DNA of 64,000 bases from Ananas comosus. Lineage: Eukaryota > Streptophyta > Magnoliopsida > Poales > Bromeliaceae. The position numbers were made by a program, and so were the translations under genes. The stretch spans positions 9,300,120 through 9,364,119 of the forward strand of contig NC_033633.1 in assembly GCF_001540865.1 (NCBI RefSeq), given 5' to 3'. The notes beneath the pieces are model-generated. The model was not told the origin of the DNA, did no database searches, and saw nothing but the letters and a program-made list of their open reading frames with translations. This document shows, one piece after another, positions 46,501 to 58,399 of the stretch (position 1 is its first letter; each line of letters starts with the position of its first letter).

Positions 46501-49500
46501 TTAATAGCGGAAAAGGGTTTCCGATATTAGAAACTCGAGTCGAATAAATTTAACATATGACAAACGATGGGGTTTGACGAGTTATTCCATAACCTCCGCC
46601 TAGTCGGGACTCATGATAGAAGGATTGTATCAACGGTAACTGCACAAGGAGGTTCAGTATTCCATTCTACTGGAATGCCACTACATGCTGCTAAGCGTCA
46701 CTGGTGGATTGTGAGACTCGTGAGAATTATCTAGATGATCGATAATTCTCATTGGGCTGAGTTGGAATTGTTCCGATCCACTGAAAGGAGTTTCAGTGAT
46801 ATTGTTGATAGTGATCAAAATATATCTCACTACCAGATAGAATAGAACCTATGGGGTCATACACATAAGAGGTTGTGATTGATCGGATAGCTAGATCGCG
46901 ATTATTGAATCGCCGGAGGACCTAATTGTCAATATGTTGATAATTGGACTAATTTGTAATTGTTACAAATTAGTGGTATTAAAGTGTAAATGTTACAAGA
47001 GAGGACTTACTAATAGTTAGTGTGGACGTTTTGTGGATTAGGGACATTGCGTTCGTGGATTCGAACGTGGGCGTGGACTAGCCGTTGGTGTGCGCGAGAT
47101 CTAAAGAAGATAAAAAAAGAGGTTTGAGTACGTGGATTAGTAATCACCTTATCATCTTTTTTACTCTTAGTGGATTGTTATCGCGTATTGGTCCCGTGAG
47201 TCAGTAATCACTTTGTTATCTTTTATTTGTTGCATCGAGTTGGTTATTTTTATTGTTTACACCTATTCATCCCCCTCTAAATGATTGATAGTATCTAGAT
47301 AGATCCTTGGGATCCCCATAACTAACAATTCTAATAGAACAATTTCTTAATCTTTTAGGTATCTTTTGGTTCGGGGATAAGCAAAAAGCGGCTATTCCAG
47401 GAATAGGTATAAATTGAGGTATAAGCAGGGATTAAATCAATTTTGCGTTTGGATGAAAATTGGGTTATTCCTGGGAATAAAAAAAATAGCGTTTGGTTAG
47501 GTAAGATGGAATAAGAAGAATAGTGGGTTTTTATAAATAAAAAATAACGCATTACCCTTTTATTATATTTGAATTCGAATTTTTAAAATTTTAAATTTAT
47601 ATTTTTTAATTTAAAATTTTAACTTTAGCAATTTAAATTATTTAAATTTATAATCTTTTATATTTCAAAACTTTAATTTTATTATCAAATTTAAATTTGA
47701 AATATATTAAATTATATTAAATTTTATATTTAAATTTTATACTTTAATTTTGAGATTATAAATTATAAATTTTAAAAATTTAAATTTTTAATTTTTAAAA
47801 TTTTAAAATAAGAATAGGGATGGGAACAATTAATAAAAACTATTTATTATAATAAATTTATAATTTTTTTAAAATTCTAATTAAACTTAAATTTAATAAA
47901 AAATTTATTATAATATTTAAATATAAATAATATATATTAATATAGTACAATTAATAATTTTATAATAAAAATAATGTATTATAATATATAACATATTATA
48001 TTTATAATTTTGTTTTAATTCAATTTATAATTTTAATTAAGTATGAAATTAAGCATTGGAATAGTACTATTCCCCCAAAATGGTGGAATAGCAAATCCCT
48101 TACTATTCCGGAATAACTGGGAATAGCAAGGTTTGACCGGAATAAAATATCCCGGTGAAACATCAGCCCGTTTGGCGGAATAGCGNAATAGCGGAAAAGG
48201 GTTTCCGATATTAGAAACTCGAGTCGAATAAATTTAACATATGACAAACGATGGGGTTTGACGAGTTATTCCATAACCTCCGCCTAGTCGGGACTCATGA
48301 TAGAAGGATTGTATCAACGGTAACTGCACAAGGAGGTTCAGTATTCCATTCTACTGGAATGCCACTACATGCTGCTAAGCGTCACTGGTGGATTGTGAGA
48401 CTCGTGAGAATTATCTAGATGATCGATAATTCTCATTGGGCTGAGTTGGAATTGTTCCGATCCACTGAAAGGAGTTTCAGTGATATTGTTGATAGTGATC
48501 AAAATATATCTCACTACCAGATAGAATAGAACCTATGGGGTCATACACATAAGAGGTTGTGATTGATCGGATAGCTAGATCGCGATTATTGAATCGCCGG
48601 AGGACCTAATTGTCAATATGTTGATAATTGGACTAATTTGTAATTGTTACAAATTAGTGGTATTAAAGTGTAAATGTTACAAGAGAGGACTTACTAATAG
48701 TTAGTGTGGACGTTTTGTGGATTAGGGACATTGCGTTCGTGGATTCGAACGTGGGCGTGGACTAGCCGTTGGTGTGCGCGAGATCTAAAGAAGATAAAAA
48801 AAGAGGTTTGAGTACGTGGATTAGTAATCACCTTATCATCTTTTTTACTCTTAGTGGATTGTTATCGCGTATTGGTCCCGTGAGTCAGTAATCACTTTGT
48901 TATCTTTTATTTGTTGCATCGAGTTGGTTATTTTTATTGTTTACACCTATTCATCCCCCTCTAAATGATTGATAGTATCTAGATAGATCCTTGGGATCCC
49001 CATAACTAACAATTCTAATAGAACAATTTCTTAATCTTTTAGGTATCTTTTGGTTCGGGGATAAGCAAAAAGCGGCTATTCCAGGAATAGGTATAAATTG
49101 AGGTATAAGCAGGGATTAAATCAATTTTGCGTTTGGATGAAAATTGGGTTATTCCTGGGAATAAAAAAAATAGCGTTTGGTTAGGTAAGATGGAATAAGA
49201 AGAATAGTGGGTTTTTATAAATAAAAAATAACGCATTACCCTTTTATTATATTTGAATTCGAATTTTTAAAATTTTAAATTTATATTTTTTAATTTAAAA
49301 TTTTAACTTTGAAATTTCAAAATTTGAAATTAAAATTTGAAATTTAAAATCTTAAATTTTAAATTCAAAATTTTAAATTTTAAATTTAAGATCAAATTTA
49401 AATTTGAAAATATAAAATATCAAATTTTAAATTTCAAAATTTTAAAATATCAAAATTTAAATTTTATAATTTAAACTTATAAACTTTAATTTTGAGATTA

Positions 49501-52500
49501 TAAATTATAAATTTTAAAAATGTAAATTTTTAATTTTTAAATTTTTAAAATAAAAATAGGGGTGGGAACAATTAATAAAAATAATTTATTATAATAAATT
49601 TATAAATTTTTTTAAAATTCAACTTAAACTTAAATTTAATAAAAAAAATTTATTATAATACTTGAATAAAATTTATTATAATATTTAAATATAAATAATA
49701 TATATTAATATAGTACAATTAATAATTTTATAATAAAAATAATGTATTATAATATATAACATATTATATTTATAATTTTGTTTTAATTCAATTTATAATT
49801 TTAATTAAGTATGAAATTAAGCATTGGAATAGTACTATTCCCCCAAAATGGTGGAATAGCAAATCCCTTACTATTCCGGAATAACTGGGAATAGCAAGGT
49901 TTGACCGGAATAAAATATCCCGGTGAAACATCAGCCCGTTTGGCGGAATAGCGGGGATAACTTTCGTTATCCCCACTTATTCCCCCAACCAAACGGGACC
50001 TTAGTGATTTTAGGCCTTACCGACCTATCAAATTTTTAGAAAAGCTTGGGGCCTGATATGGACCAACTTTTGTCCCGCTATAGCTGCCACTACGAGCGCC
50101 ATAGCAGTTGCTAAGATTCTAGTCCACTATATTCTATTTTTTATGGCATAACATAGTGTATACCCTCTCAAACTGCTATAACCCTGCAACAGCGACCATA
50201 GTGACTGCTAGTTAGAACACTAATAATATATTTTCCATGAAGGATATTTTGAGTATAAAAAAGCCTTTCATGTCAGACATGTCAAATCATTAGATGATGT
50301 TTAATGTTTAAAAATAGTTTAATCCTCTAAACAATGACAAATGTTGTTCAATTTTGAGACACTTTGATAATTATATAGACAACGTTGCTTTGGATGCTCT
50401 CTCATAAAAAATAGGTTAATAGAACCAACCCCTAATATTGATCATATAGTAACACTGCTAAAATCGTCATATACCTAATGATCACATAGTCACAAAATTG
50501 ACAAGTTTAATAACCGATATAAGTTATTTGTGTTTAGCATTGTGGAAGAACCCAAATTAGTTGAATTTGTCAAAAAAAAAAAAAACCTATTTTTGTCTAT
50601 ATCAAGATCAAAACTTTGATCTTAATATGAAACTCTACCTCTAAATATTTATAGTTATTCAATTTTCACTATTCATTTTGTATTTCACTTAATGCACTTG
50701 ACAACAATATTCAAAAATTATAAATTTTAGAAGCTCCAAATATACTAGATCATGTTTAGTAGCATATATCATCAATTCGGCCACCTAGCATAGAAAATAA
50801 AGAAATAATACTATCATAACAAATGAAGAAATTAGTCGAAATTCATGTAATTTCCCTAGAAGAAGATTTCCAGCTACTAAGACGACAATCACTGACTGAC
50901 AAGAATGTAGCAAGTGGTCATATTTATCAATGAAAAAAATTCATGCAAGACAAACATAATAAACCATTTTTTGCAACCAATCAACAATTGTTGAATAAGG
51001 CTGAATACGACCAATCAACAATTGTTGAATAAGGCTGAATACGATAAACCTATTTTGCATTTAAACAGTGACCAACTAACAACACTTAGAACCCAATAAA
51101 ATGAATAATGAAGGATGAAGTTTCACATACCTTGAGGCCAATGAGACTGCCAAAGCAACATCCCTTGGAAGAGAAGGTCGTGGTTTCTGACGGTAGTAGC
51201 GGAGAAATTCCCGAGAGCCAAGAGTTCTAACAAGTGTACCGTTCTCTGTCTTATGAGTGATTACAAGCTCTGAGCCACCACTTCCCAATTCTATGCTGTT
51301 AGCCATGTCATTCGCAGCCACCAGCTGCTTACCATCGGCATCAATGTAACTATAAAGAATGAATCATAAAACTCATCACTACTGTCCGCATTTTGTAAAA
51401 GCAGTGAAGGAAGAGATGTGCAATAATATATAGATTCAGAACCAAAAAGAAGCTTACAAGGAAAATATATACAGCATCACAGAAAATTATATAAAATGCA
51501 ATTCAGTAAAAAGACAAGAAGCAGCATAGGGAAAAAGAAAAAAAAAAAAGCAATTCAAGGTTTTTTACCACCAGTAACATGTAGAAGAATCAGTTGAAGC
51601 AAAGAGGTTTAACAAGGTCCACGAAATCCTACAGAACAATACAATACCAGCTACACCTGAAAAACTAAATTCTTCTCTTGTTACCAGGAATAACTCATGT
51701 ACGAGTTAACTTGAAGTTTCAAAAAGTCATGTTGTTCTTCATGGTACAGAAAGGACACCCTCTCAACAAATTAAGAAAGTAGGAATTAGCTAGTCGAGCC
51801 TTGAGGAGCCTCTGTGATGAAACTTTTTAATTGCCAGAAAAAGAGTGACCGTGCAGGTAATGGCCAATGTACCTTGCTCTCCTACTCCCATTGCCTGCTT
51901 GCTACTGCTGTGCAGAGTGCAAAGCAACAACACCATATATCATTTTGACTGATACCGTATTGCAATTGCTGAAAACTTAAAGGAAAGTAGGAAACAAATG
52001 TTGATTCGAAATAACAAAAGAAATAAATAAATATTTAGCAGAAAAATACTTGATGTTACTTGATGTGGAGATTCATTAGATAACTAATCTTGTCTAACCA
52101 TCTTTCATCCTATCAAATTCGCTTAAAGTTCATGAAGAGCTCAGATGGGGCAAGATCCCTCGGGCAGACATCTAGATAAATGAGGTTATATAGTTTGCAA
52201 AATGAAAATTATGAAGCCACCTCTGCTAAATGGCAGCAAAATAGAAGCAACATGACGAAGTACCAATGAAGTAAATGTTATTTGCACGAGTCAAGGTAAT
52301 TTTACAAGCCTTCACACATTAGGATTGTTGTACTCCAAAAAAATCAGTTAACAAAATGATAAACTGATCAATTTAAAAGTATCTTTCTCATACCTCTGAG
52401 CTAGGTAGATTCAAAAAAGTCAAAAATAGGAAGAAGCAAGTAAAAGGATGCAAGTAAACTTACTAACCAGTCAGGAATCTGTAATAGTTCTAACACTTTC

Positions 52501-54052
52501 AAAGAAGGAATAATGAAGAAAGACATTCAGATGATATTATAGAAGAAGTAAAGAAAAGACCTGCAGCTATAGTCATAGAACTCTTCCAAGTCAGCATCTT
52601 CATCATCACCACCATCTCCATAACGTAATTTACAGTGACTTTTTGCAGCCATGTGTTTCCTTACTGCCTCCAGGCTTTGAAAAGGATGGCATCTCTCATT
52701 GCAATACAAGCATGTGAAATCTCTCTTAACCTGTAAAAGGTGATTAAATAGATGATGTAACTATTGAAATAATCTCAATGCAACTTCTTTCACGCCATAA
52801 CAGAAAGTACCTTTAGACCAACATATGTAAGAAGTCCTCGGGGATACTTCAAATACTCAATATCAGGTATGAAAAATCCGTGCTTCTTATGCATGTGGAC
52901 CATGCAATTTTCTATATTGTCATGTTTCAAGTCACACATAAAACAACATGAAGGATCTAATTTTTCAATTTCATCCATGTCACCATCAGCATTAGAAGCA
53001 TGTTCATCCACATGTAGATTTGACAAAGATTCATAGACCATATCAACCTCTTCATCTGGGTCGACTTCCACCCATTCATCCTCATTTTCTTCACTTTCTC
53101 GATAGTCCTCTCTTACTAGTAGGGCCTTAGTCAATAAAGCTGACTTATTAGGAACGCAATCTATAAGTGGTTTAATAACTGTAATTCCTGCAGTGGAGGC
53201 AGTAGATTCCTGTGAAGCTTTCATAACATGAGCTCGTGATTTCATGTGCTGGGCATGAGCCTTGGAACTCCTATACTCCTTGCCACAAAGAGCACAGCTG
53301 TACAGCATAGGGGTAGGACTAAACTTGTTCCTCTCTTCTGCTAAGGCTAACTGCCTAGCCTGGAACAATGCTTCTGTGACACCAGGAACTCCCGCCACCT
53401 AACAAAAAAGAACAGATACTATGTAGCGAAATGAACAAGATTTCCATAAGGAAGAAGGCAAACAATCCATACCAAAGGATTTCATCTACCAGTGCACAGA
53501 AACAGGAAACAAGTTTCATATTCCATTTGACGTGAGAAACTAAATTGATGGCATACATAAAACTTTTATATATTAACAAAATAAGACCAATTATTTCACA
53601 AACTAGTATGTACCATGAATTACCGACAATTACTCCAAGTTACATTTCCAATAGGACGGAGGACAAAAGAATAAGAATTTCCATGGCCGGTTGTATAATT
53701 TTGTTGAAATCATAAATTCTCTTAAAAAATTCTCAAAAAAGCCAAAGAATAATTTTGCGAGTGATAACCAATTCGCTAGGCAGATATCACTCTAGAATGA
53801 AGGAAAAAAAAAACAAGAAACCGCCGCTAAATGTTTTTCCTTGGCCATCATATTAAAAGGTTAAATAGAATATGCAAATTAATATCTGATTCTGCATCAA
53901 CCAAAAATCTTGTGGGTATATAAATATGTTTTCTTGCTTGGCTTGGAATTTATGAGATAATATATCTAAACTCAAGTGTATGCTCATATCAAAATTCATT
54001 ACAGAATTCAACAACATAGTTAAAGAAGAAAACAAACAAAAAGTAACATAAG

Positions 54053-54113
<61 letters not shown>

Positions 54114-56773
54114 TACTAGAAGAAGCTGAATCCTTTCACTCTTTTGGTTCAAGTTGGGAGAAACGTGTAACATTTTTCTCTGCAGTAGTAGCAAGCTACC
54201 GTTTGGACAGAATTAGCATTCAACCTGGTGTCAAAGGCTAGGACTAGCCTATGCTATTTATTTACTACCAACTCTTCGGGCTGTCAGCAAACTAGAAAAA
54301 GAATGGATAAAATAAAGTAGAAAATTCAAGCGAAACTTCAATTCGTTTCTTTATCAAATAATCTATTCTTAACTAGAAAAGATTCTTTCAACAAATTCTG
54401 GCATTGGCTACTATATAAGATCTGTTAAAAGATTGTCTACTTGGATTATGAGCTTATTACGCATACGCTTGACAGATAAGAGATAACTAAGTTATTTTGC
54501 ACTGCTAGTCCCCAAATTTAACGTCAAGTTTCATTTTGGTCCTCAATCTTTTCATTTTGACATTCAAGACCTAAAAAGTTAATTCTCGCACCTAGTTCAA
54601 AAAAATACCCATACACCACAAATACATCGATTTTTTATCCATCTTGTATTCTCATTCAACAGTTTAATTTTTATAGGAAAAGGTTGCAACTCGATGGATG
54701 GTAGTGTTGACATATAAGCTGAAAAAGAATCCAAGTCAGTAAATCTATGGTATATATAGATGTACAGATGCACTGGGTTTAGGCAATAATTTGCCCTATA
54801 ACAGAAAATATAGACGACGATTAAAGTGAAACTCTTTTAAAATTTTAGAGACTGCCAATGTTGAACACGAAAGTTTGAGGATGAAAATGAAACTTGGCTG
54901 AAAGTTCTGGGACTTGCAGTGCAATGTAACAATAAGTTATTCAACATAAAATTAGATTAGTTGGTTTATATTATCGCATTTGTTACAGTTTCCTACGATA
55001 TGGGACTCATTCACATTTCATTAGGGATTAGGGATTAGATAAAATACAACTGTGAATCATCTGCCATATAGATATATAATAGCTTAACTATACTAGCTTT
55101 AGTACTTCCACCCAGTTGTCACAGAGAGGTATGCAGGGCTCGTACATCAATGTTCTAGGCATACAAGCAGCAGATATTATCGCATTCATTACAGTTTCCT
55201 ACGATATGGGACGCGTTCACATTTAATTAGGGATTAGGGATTAGATAAGATATAACTGTGAATCATCTGCCATATAGATATATAATAGCTTAACTACACT
55301 AGCTTTAGAACTTCTACCCAGTTGTCACAGAGAGGTATGCAGGGCTCGTACATCAATGTTCTAGGCTTTCAAGCAGCAGCAGTCAAGCAGAACAGGGGGA
55401 AATAAATTTCCATTTGTAGCAAACAAAAAGAAAGTCCCCAAAAAAGAAAGTTTACATAGAAAATCAATATGTCACGAAATCAATGTATAAATCTATTCAC
55501 CTCCTTACATGATTACGTCTCAATTAAAATTAAAAATATTCTCCTAAGCTTCAAGAAACTAATTAATCTGTAAAACAATAACTCAATTGCCCCAATATCA
55601 TACATCCAAAAACTGCCGACATATTAGTTCAATTGAAAGAATATGCAGACACATCCAACTCAAGCCATACAGATTTAACAAGTACCAACTTAAACTTTTT
55701 TTTATATGGATAGTAATCCATAGCACAATATCGAGCAGCAGATCACAAAAATCTCTTATTTATTCAACAAATCATCCATACTCAAGAAAATAAGCCATCA
55801 CCAGAGAAAGAAATATTGTAACATCAGCAGATCCGAGCGCACCAAAACCATAAATTTGGGAACGAAAACGAGCGAACCACCACAAAAACAACCTAAATCC
55901 AAATCTCGCCCAGAAAATTCCTAATTTGATCGATCATGGCCAAGACAACAACAATGCCAATATCTGCACCGGATACTAAACCCTAGGGGCACGTTCGGTT
56001 CAAAGTAGGAATAAAAATCGGAATGGAAACGGGAATAGACAGGAATCGAGAACAGAATGACGAAAACTCCTAATTTGTTTGGTTCATAAAAGAAATCAGT
56101 ATCGAAGTCATATTTCATTGAATAATTTAAATTTTAATTAAAATTTAAGTTTACCATCCAAATTTGTACTCAAATTTGAACTCACAAGTTGGAATTAAAT
56201 TTAATTACAATTCAAATTTAAATTTAAAGTCAAAATTTACAATGCCAAACTAATATTAGAATTTAAATTTGAACTTTAAAACTAAATTTTGAGCCTATAA
56301 TTCAGATTCAAATTTAAAATTTAAAATTATAATTTATTCCAAAATAAAAAATATATATGTTAATATTTGAATTCAAATAATTGTTAGTAAAAAAAAAAAA
56401 AAAATCTTTTCTCAAACCCTTCCGGTATTAAAGTTGATTCCGATGTTTATGGTGGGAATTATTTGGGGATTGAATTTCTTCCGGAATGAAAATCAAAATT
56501 TTAATTTCTTAAACTAAACACCAACAATAGGAATGGATCACTTTGATCGCCACTTCAACCCTCAAATCCATCCAACCAAGCATGCCCTAAACGTTTTCGG
56601 ATCAGGAGGGGAGGGGAAAACGGAATAAAAGAAAAGAAAAAAGGTGGAGGATCGAAGCATATACATACCTTCCTCTTGAGATTGTAGCGGTGCCATTCTG
56701 ATCTGTAGTGGAGCTTCTGCTCCCCCTCGTCCTCGAACTCCTTGTTGCACGCGTTGCACGTGAGAACCGGCAT
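38165..56773 (-). CDS. REI1-like cytosolic 60S ribosome biogenesis factor (REIL), 5 exons, 413 aa
   Basis: Exons: 56773-56669, 53398-52811, 52730-52561, 51349-51131, 38324-38165 (TAG). All are GT-AG, phases fit, 1242 bases; Arabidopsis REIL proteins are of similar size (about 400 aa). C2H2 fingers: CNAC...HYRSEWH (residues 6-28), CALCGKEYRSSKAHAQHMKS (second), CCFMCDLKH...HMHKKH (third) and CLYCNERCHPF...HMAAKSH (fourth). The last exon supplies the hallmark C-terminus RYRSMGLATVQSKEP, MKEMNRSG-type text (here LKEMNRSGVEAMRSK) and IGMKSNVIRNLPKNVPY. Yeast Rei1 and plant REIL proteins act late in 60S maturation in the cytosol; plant REILs are linked to cold acclimation. The acidic linker (ESEENEDEWVEVDPDEE) lies between fingers 2 and 3. 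The last intron is 12,806 bases and full of retroelements. Coding capacity looks intact. Confidence 0.9.
38540..38760. repeat. GAGCCGAACACGAGC-type dispersed repeat in the REIL last intron
   Basis: The region is rich in alternating GAGCTCG/CGAACACGAG motifs that are mutually inverted (GGCTCGTTTA-TAAAC against GTTTA-TAAACGAGCC), starting with GGGGTGGCAATCTAGCTCG. This is a transposon end seen widely in plants. A class cannot be assigned from one copy. Confidence 0.45.
39270..39836. mobile_element. MITE with long (about 130-bp) terminal inverted repeats
   Basis: 39285-39400 and the reverse complement of 39700-39820 align over more than 100 bases, sharing TTCTAAAGTTT-AAAATAA, CTTCAAA-TTTAAGTC and ACAAAAATA-CCTT. 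The interior (39410-39700) is non-coding. It can fold into a long hairpin and could be a small-RNA source. It lies in the REIL last intron just outside the solo LTR. Confidence 0.65.
40505..40556. repeat. (CT)n microsatellite in the solo LTR
   Basis: CT dinucleotides run for about 50 bases within the GC-rich portion of the LTR. They generate the apparent Ser-Leu and Arg-Glu peptides on both strands. Confidence 0.85.
42365..42790. mobile_element. Small AT-rich insert with five 19-bp palindromes
   Basis: Five imperfect palindromes of form GCGGTRAAYNATTYACCGC lie at 42494-42511, 42521-42539, 42590-42608, 42617-42635 and 42665-42683. They sit in an AT-rich block whose ends (TTATAAATAATCCTA, ATTTACAAATAAAAATT) contrast with the GC-rich LTR around it. 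A related block is at 58020-58200. This is probably a non-autonomous element nested in the LTR; no target duplication was identified. Confidence 0.5.
42800..43140 (+). repeat. Imperfect repeats of GTTGACCTGAGTGGTCG inside the LTR
   Basis: The phrase GTTGACCTGAGTGGTC, with variants, recurs about eight times at 45-65-base spacing, several followed by TGCATACACTT. LTR-internal tandem repeats are commonly enhancer-like. No function can be shown here. Confidence 0.6.
44518..45819. other. REIL intron sequence between the two LTRs; no gene
   Basis: Mostly unique-looking AT-rich intron. 45125-45310 carries two direct copies of a CCTAAACTTTCAAAA-TTGCGATTA phrase typical of a MITE end. A 73-codon open frame on the minus strand at 45457-45678 has no recognisable domain and is not called. 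Confidence 0.4.
45820..47327. mobile_element. LTR-like unit (about 1.5 kb) with TGTTAG...CTAACA ends
   Basis: It begins TGTTAGATGTATGCCC and ends CCATAACTAACA, a perfect six-base terminal inverted repeat with TG/CA. Its last 300 bases (GGGACATTGCGTTCG through CACCTATTCATCCCCCTCTAAATG and CTAGATAGATCCTTGGG) match 63205-63490 in reverse orientation, so the family occurs twice in the window. Flanking bases TTACA and ATTCT do not match, so a target duplication is not evident. It is probably a copia-like solo LTR. The part from 46503 on is duplicated after N48186. Confidence 0.55.
46503..49953. repeat. 1.7-kb direct duplication around a single N (probable allelic or contig duplication)
   Basis: 46503-48185 and 48187-49953 are the same sequence in the same order, joined at N48186. 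They are identical over long stretches and differ mainly in an AT-rich segment (about 47620-47760 versus 49310-49500), where the second copy is about 84 bases longer. Copy 1 breaks off at GGCGGAATAGCG. This pattern fits two haplotype contigs placed end to end. The real intron is then about 1.7 kb shorter than shown. Confidence 0.75.
49042..50000. mobile_element. Tourist-like MITE (PIF/Harbinger type), complete copy
   Basis: It starts GGTATCTTTTGGTTCGGGG and ends CCCCCAACCAAACGGGACC, inverted ends. TTA precedes (49039-49041) and follows (50001-50003), the 3-base duplication of Tourist elements. The interior is AT-rich and non-coding, with repeated GGAATA/TATTCC ends. A partial copy of the same insertion (47358-48185) is the allelic duplicate noted separately. 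Confidence 0.7.
54053..54108. repeat. Poly(A) tract of about 56 bases in REIL intron 1
   Basis: A long uninterrupted A run. It could be a retroposon tail, but the sequence before it (AACAAACAAAAAGTAACATAAG) shows no recognisable SINE or LINE body. Confidence 0.8.
54497..54932. mobile_element. MITE with about 90-bp inverted ends, flanked by TAAGTTATT
   Basis: The left end (TTGCACTGCTAGTCCCCAAA, CAAGTTTCATTTTGGTCCTC) pairs with the reverse complement of the right end (TTGCACTGCAAGTCCCAGAA, CAAGTTTCATTTTCATCCTC). TAAGTTATT is present on both sides (54488-54496 and 54933-54941). A nine-base duplication suggests Mutator type, eight suggests hAT. The right end carries a few extra bases. Confidence 0.65.
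54965..55375. repeat. Two-copy direct tandem duplication of about 190-200 bp in REIL intron 1
   Basis: From TTACAGTTTCCTACGATATG through GGGATTAGGGATTAGATAA, TGAATCATCTGCCATATAGA and GGTATGCAGGGCTCGTACAT to AATGTTCTAGGC, the text appears twice in succession with a few substitutions. No N lies between them, so this is probably a real local duplication. Confidence 0.8.
55985..56582. mobile_element. Tourist-like AT-rich element in REIL intron 1, close to exon 1
   Basis: The ends GGGGCACGTTCGGTTCAAA and (reverse complement) AGGGCATGCTTGGTTGGATG are similar to the Tourist ends elsewhere in this window. The AAATTTGAATTC-rich interior matches the type seen at 49260-49560. No perfect target duplication was found. 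Confidence 0.5.
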
Positions 56774-57030
56774 CTTCTCCTCCTCCTCCTCCTCCTCCTC
56801 CTCCTCCAGAACTCCCCTCTATCTAAAACCCTCGTTTCTCTCCCTTCTCTTCTACTCGATTTGATTCGCTCCGCTTTCTCGAACAACGTTGCGGAGCGTC
56901 GAGCGCTGCGGCGGAGAGGAATCCTGAAGCGAAATTCCCATTTTATATGGAGAGCGTCGGGAGCCGATCAGTCTTACGCGTGCGCTTGCGCGATCGCACG
57001 GTCAACAAGCCCACCGCCTTCATGGGTTGG
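56774..57030 (-). promoter_or_regulatory. REIL 5'UTR and proximal promoter
   Basis: Directly upstream of the REIL ATG is a (GGA)n tract (56776-56808), then GC-rich sequence with CGATCG, TGCGCTTGCGCGATCGC and GGCCCT-like elements over about 250 bases. GC content falls sharply beyond 57030. GCCC/GGGCC-type motifs are common in plant ribosome-biogenesis promoters; the assignment is by position. Confidence 0.45.
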
Positions 57031-57279
57031 GTTATCTGATTATTATGCCCAGAACAGACTTTCTTTCTTTCTACGCACCCGTCAGTCAGACAAGTCCCCT
57101 AACGGGCCCTCCCGATTTCGCATGTCATTGCCAGATCTACCTTCCAAATCCAAATTGGACTATAATCTTATGGCTTCATTCAATTTTATTTTTTAAAATC
57201 TTATTTTTTAACTACAAATTTTTAAAAAGATAGTAAATTTAAAATTCTTGGATAAAGAGTTGTATAACACTTTTAGTTA

Positions 57280-57487
57280 GGGCATGTTCGGTTGTCCGTA
57301 AGTGATCGAAGTGAAAAAAGTCACTTTTCAAAAAGTGACTTTTATAAAAGTCACTTTTGAGTTCAAAGTGTTTGGTTTCAAAAAAGTGAAAGAAAAAAAA
57401 TACAGTTTTTATGACTTTTATTGTTTGGTTCTATATAAGAAAATAAAAAATAAAATAATTTTTTTTATATGCGTAGTTTTTGTTTTT

Positions 57488-57530
<43 letters not shown>

Positions 57531-57877
57531 TAGATAGTATTGAATAAGGCACGTCTCTTTCTTTGTTTTTTTTTTTTAAAAAAAATATTTTGGTTTTTTT
57601 TTAGTTAAGATACGGTGGTTTTTTTTTAAATTTTTTGTAGATGGTATGGAAAAAAGTTTTTGGATGCGGTTCGTAAGTCACGTGGAGTAGGCAACCCACT
57701 TTCAACGACTTCAAAATTTTTTTTGCCAAAGTAAAAAAAGTGGATTTTAGTTATAATCCACTTCAAGGGTTCACTTTTCAAAAGTTACTTATATGTTTAC
57801 TTTTATAATCCAAACAATCGAAATAATCCCACTTCTACCACTTTTATTGTTTCACTTACGGGCAACCAAACATGCCC
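57280..57877. mobile_element. Tourist-like MITE with TTA target duplication
   Basis: The left end GGGCATGTTCGGTTGTCCGT and the reverse complement of the right end GGGCATGTTTGGTTGCCCGT match at 18 of 20 positions and continue AAGTGA. TTA lies at 57277-57279 and 57878-57880. The interior contains repeated AAAGTGACTTTT palindromes (57320-57365) and a poly(T) run of about 40 bases at 57489-57529. Non-coding. Confidence 0.75.
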
Positions 57878-58019
57878 TTATAGATTTAGCACTTTTCTAT
57901 TCAGAAAGTGAAATTCTACTTGTATGTCCAAAAATAGGATATAAATTTTTATTTTTTTTATTAATAAGCTTAAAAATATTATAATTATAAAAATAATTTG
58001 GAAAAAAAATTATTTACAA

Positions 58020-58200
58020 ATTAAACTAAGCTTACCGCTTTCTAAATGCTGAAAACCATTCACCGTCTGTTTAACATATTAAAATTATTTTTAAATTTAA
58101 TACTATACATCTTTCGGAGTATAGATGTGGATAATATATAAATTATGTGAAGGCGGTAAATGATTTACCACTTTCGCTTAGGTCTAGTTTTATAAATAAC
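58020..58200. repeat. Second, decayed copy of the GCGGTAAAT palindrome repeat
   Basis: GGCGGTAAATGATTTACCAC at 58152-58171 and ACCGCTTTCTAAATGCTGAA to CCATTCACCG at 58033-58065 resemble the palindromes at 42494-42683. They are fewer and more diverged. The copy lies just outside the gypsy LTR. Confidence 0.5.
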
Positions 58201-58399
58201 AATTTTTTATGCCTAATTTTGAACGCTCTTTTTAAAGTTTTACTAAGACTTATTTCAAAGTTTTAATTGAAAAGAAAAAAGAAAATTGATGTATTGGCTT
58301 TTCTATAGTCAGAATATAAGATTTTCATTTTGTTTTTGGATTCATAAATGAAAAAAGATCTTCACTGTAATTGGTAACAACTAGCAGCACTAGGGTTGT

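Noticed and set aside
54965..55375. Assembly artefact like those at the single Ns
   Set aside because: There is no N between the copies and they differ by scattered substitutions, so a genuine tandem duplication is more likely.
56602..57196. Open frames on both strands near REIL exon 1
   Set aside because: They are shadows of the REIL first exon and of the (GGA)n tract.
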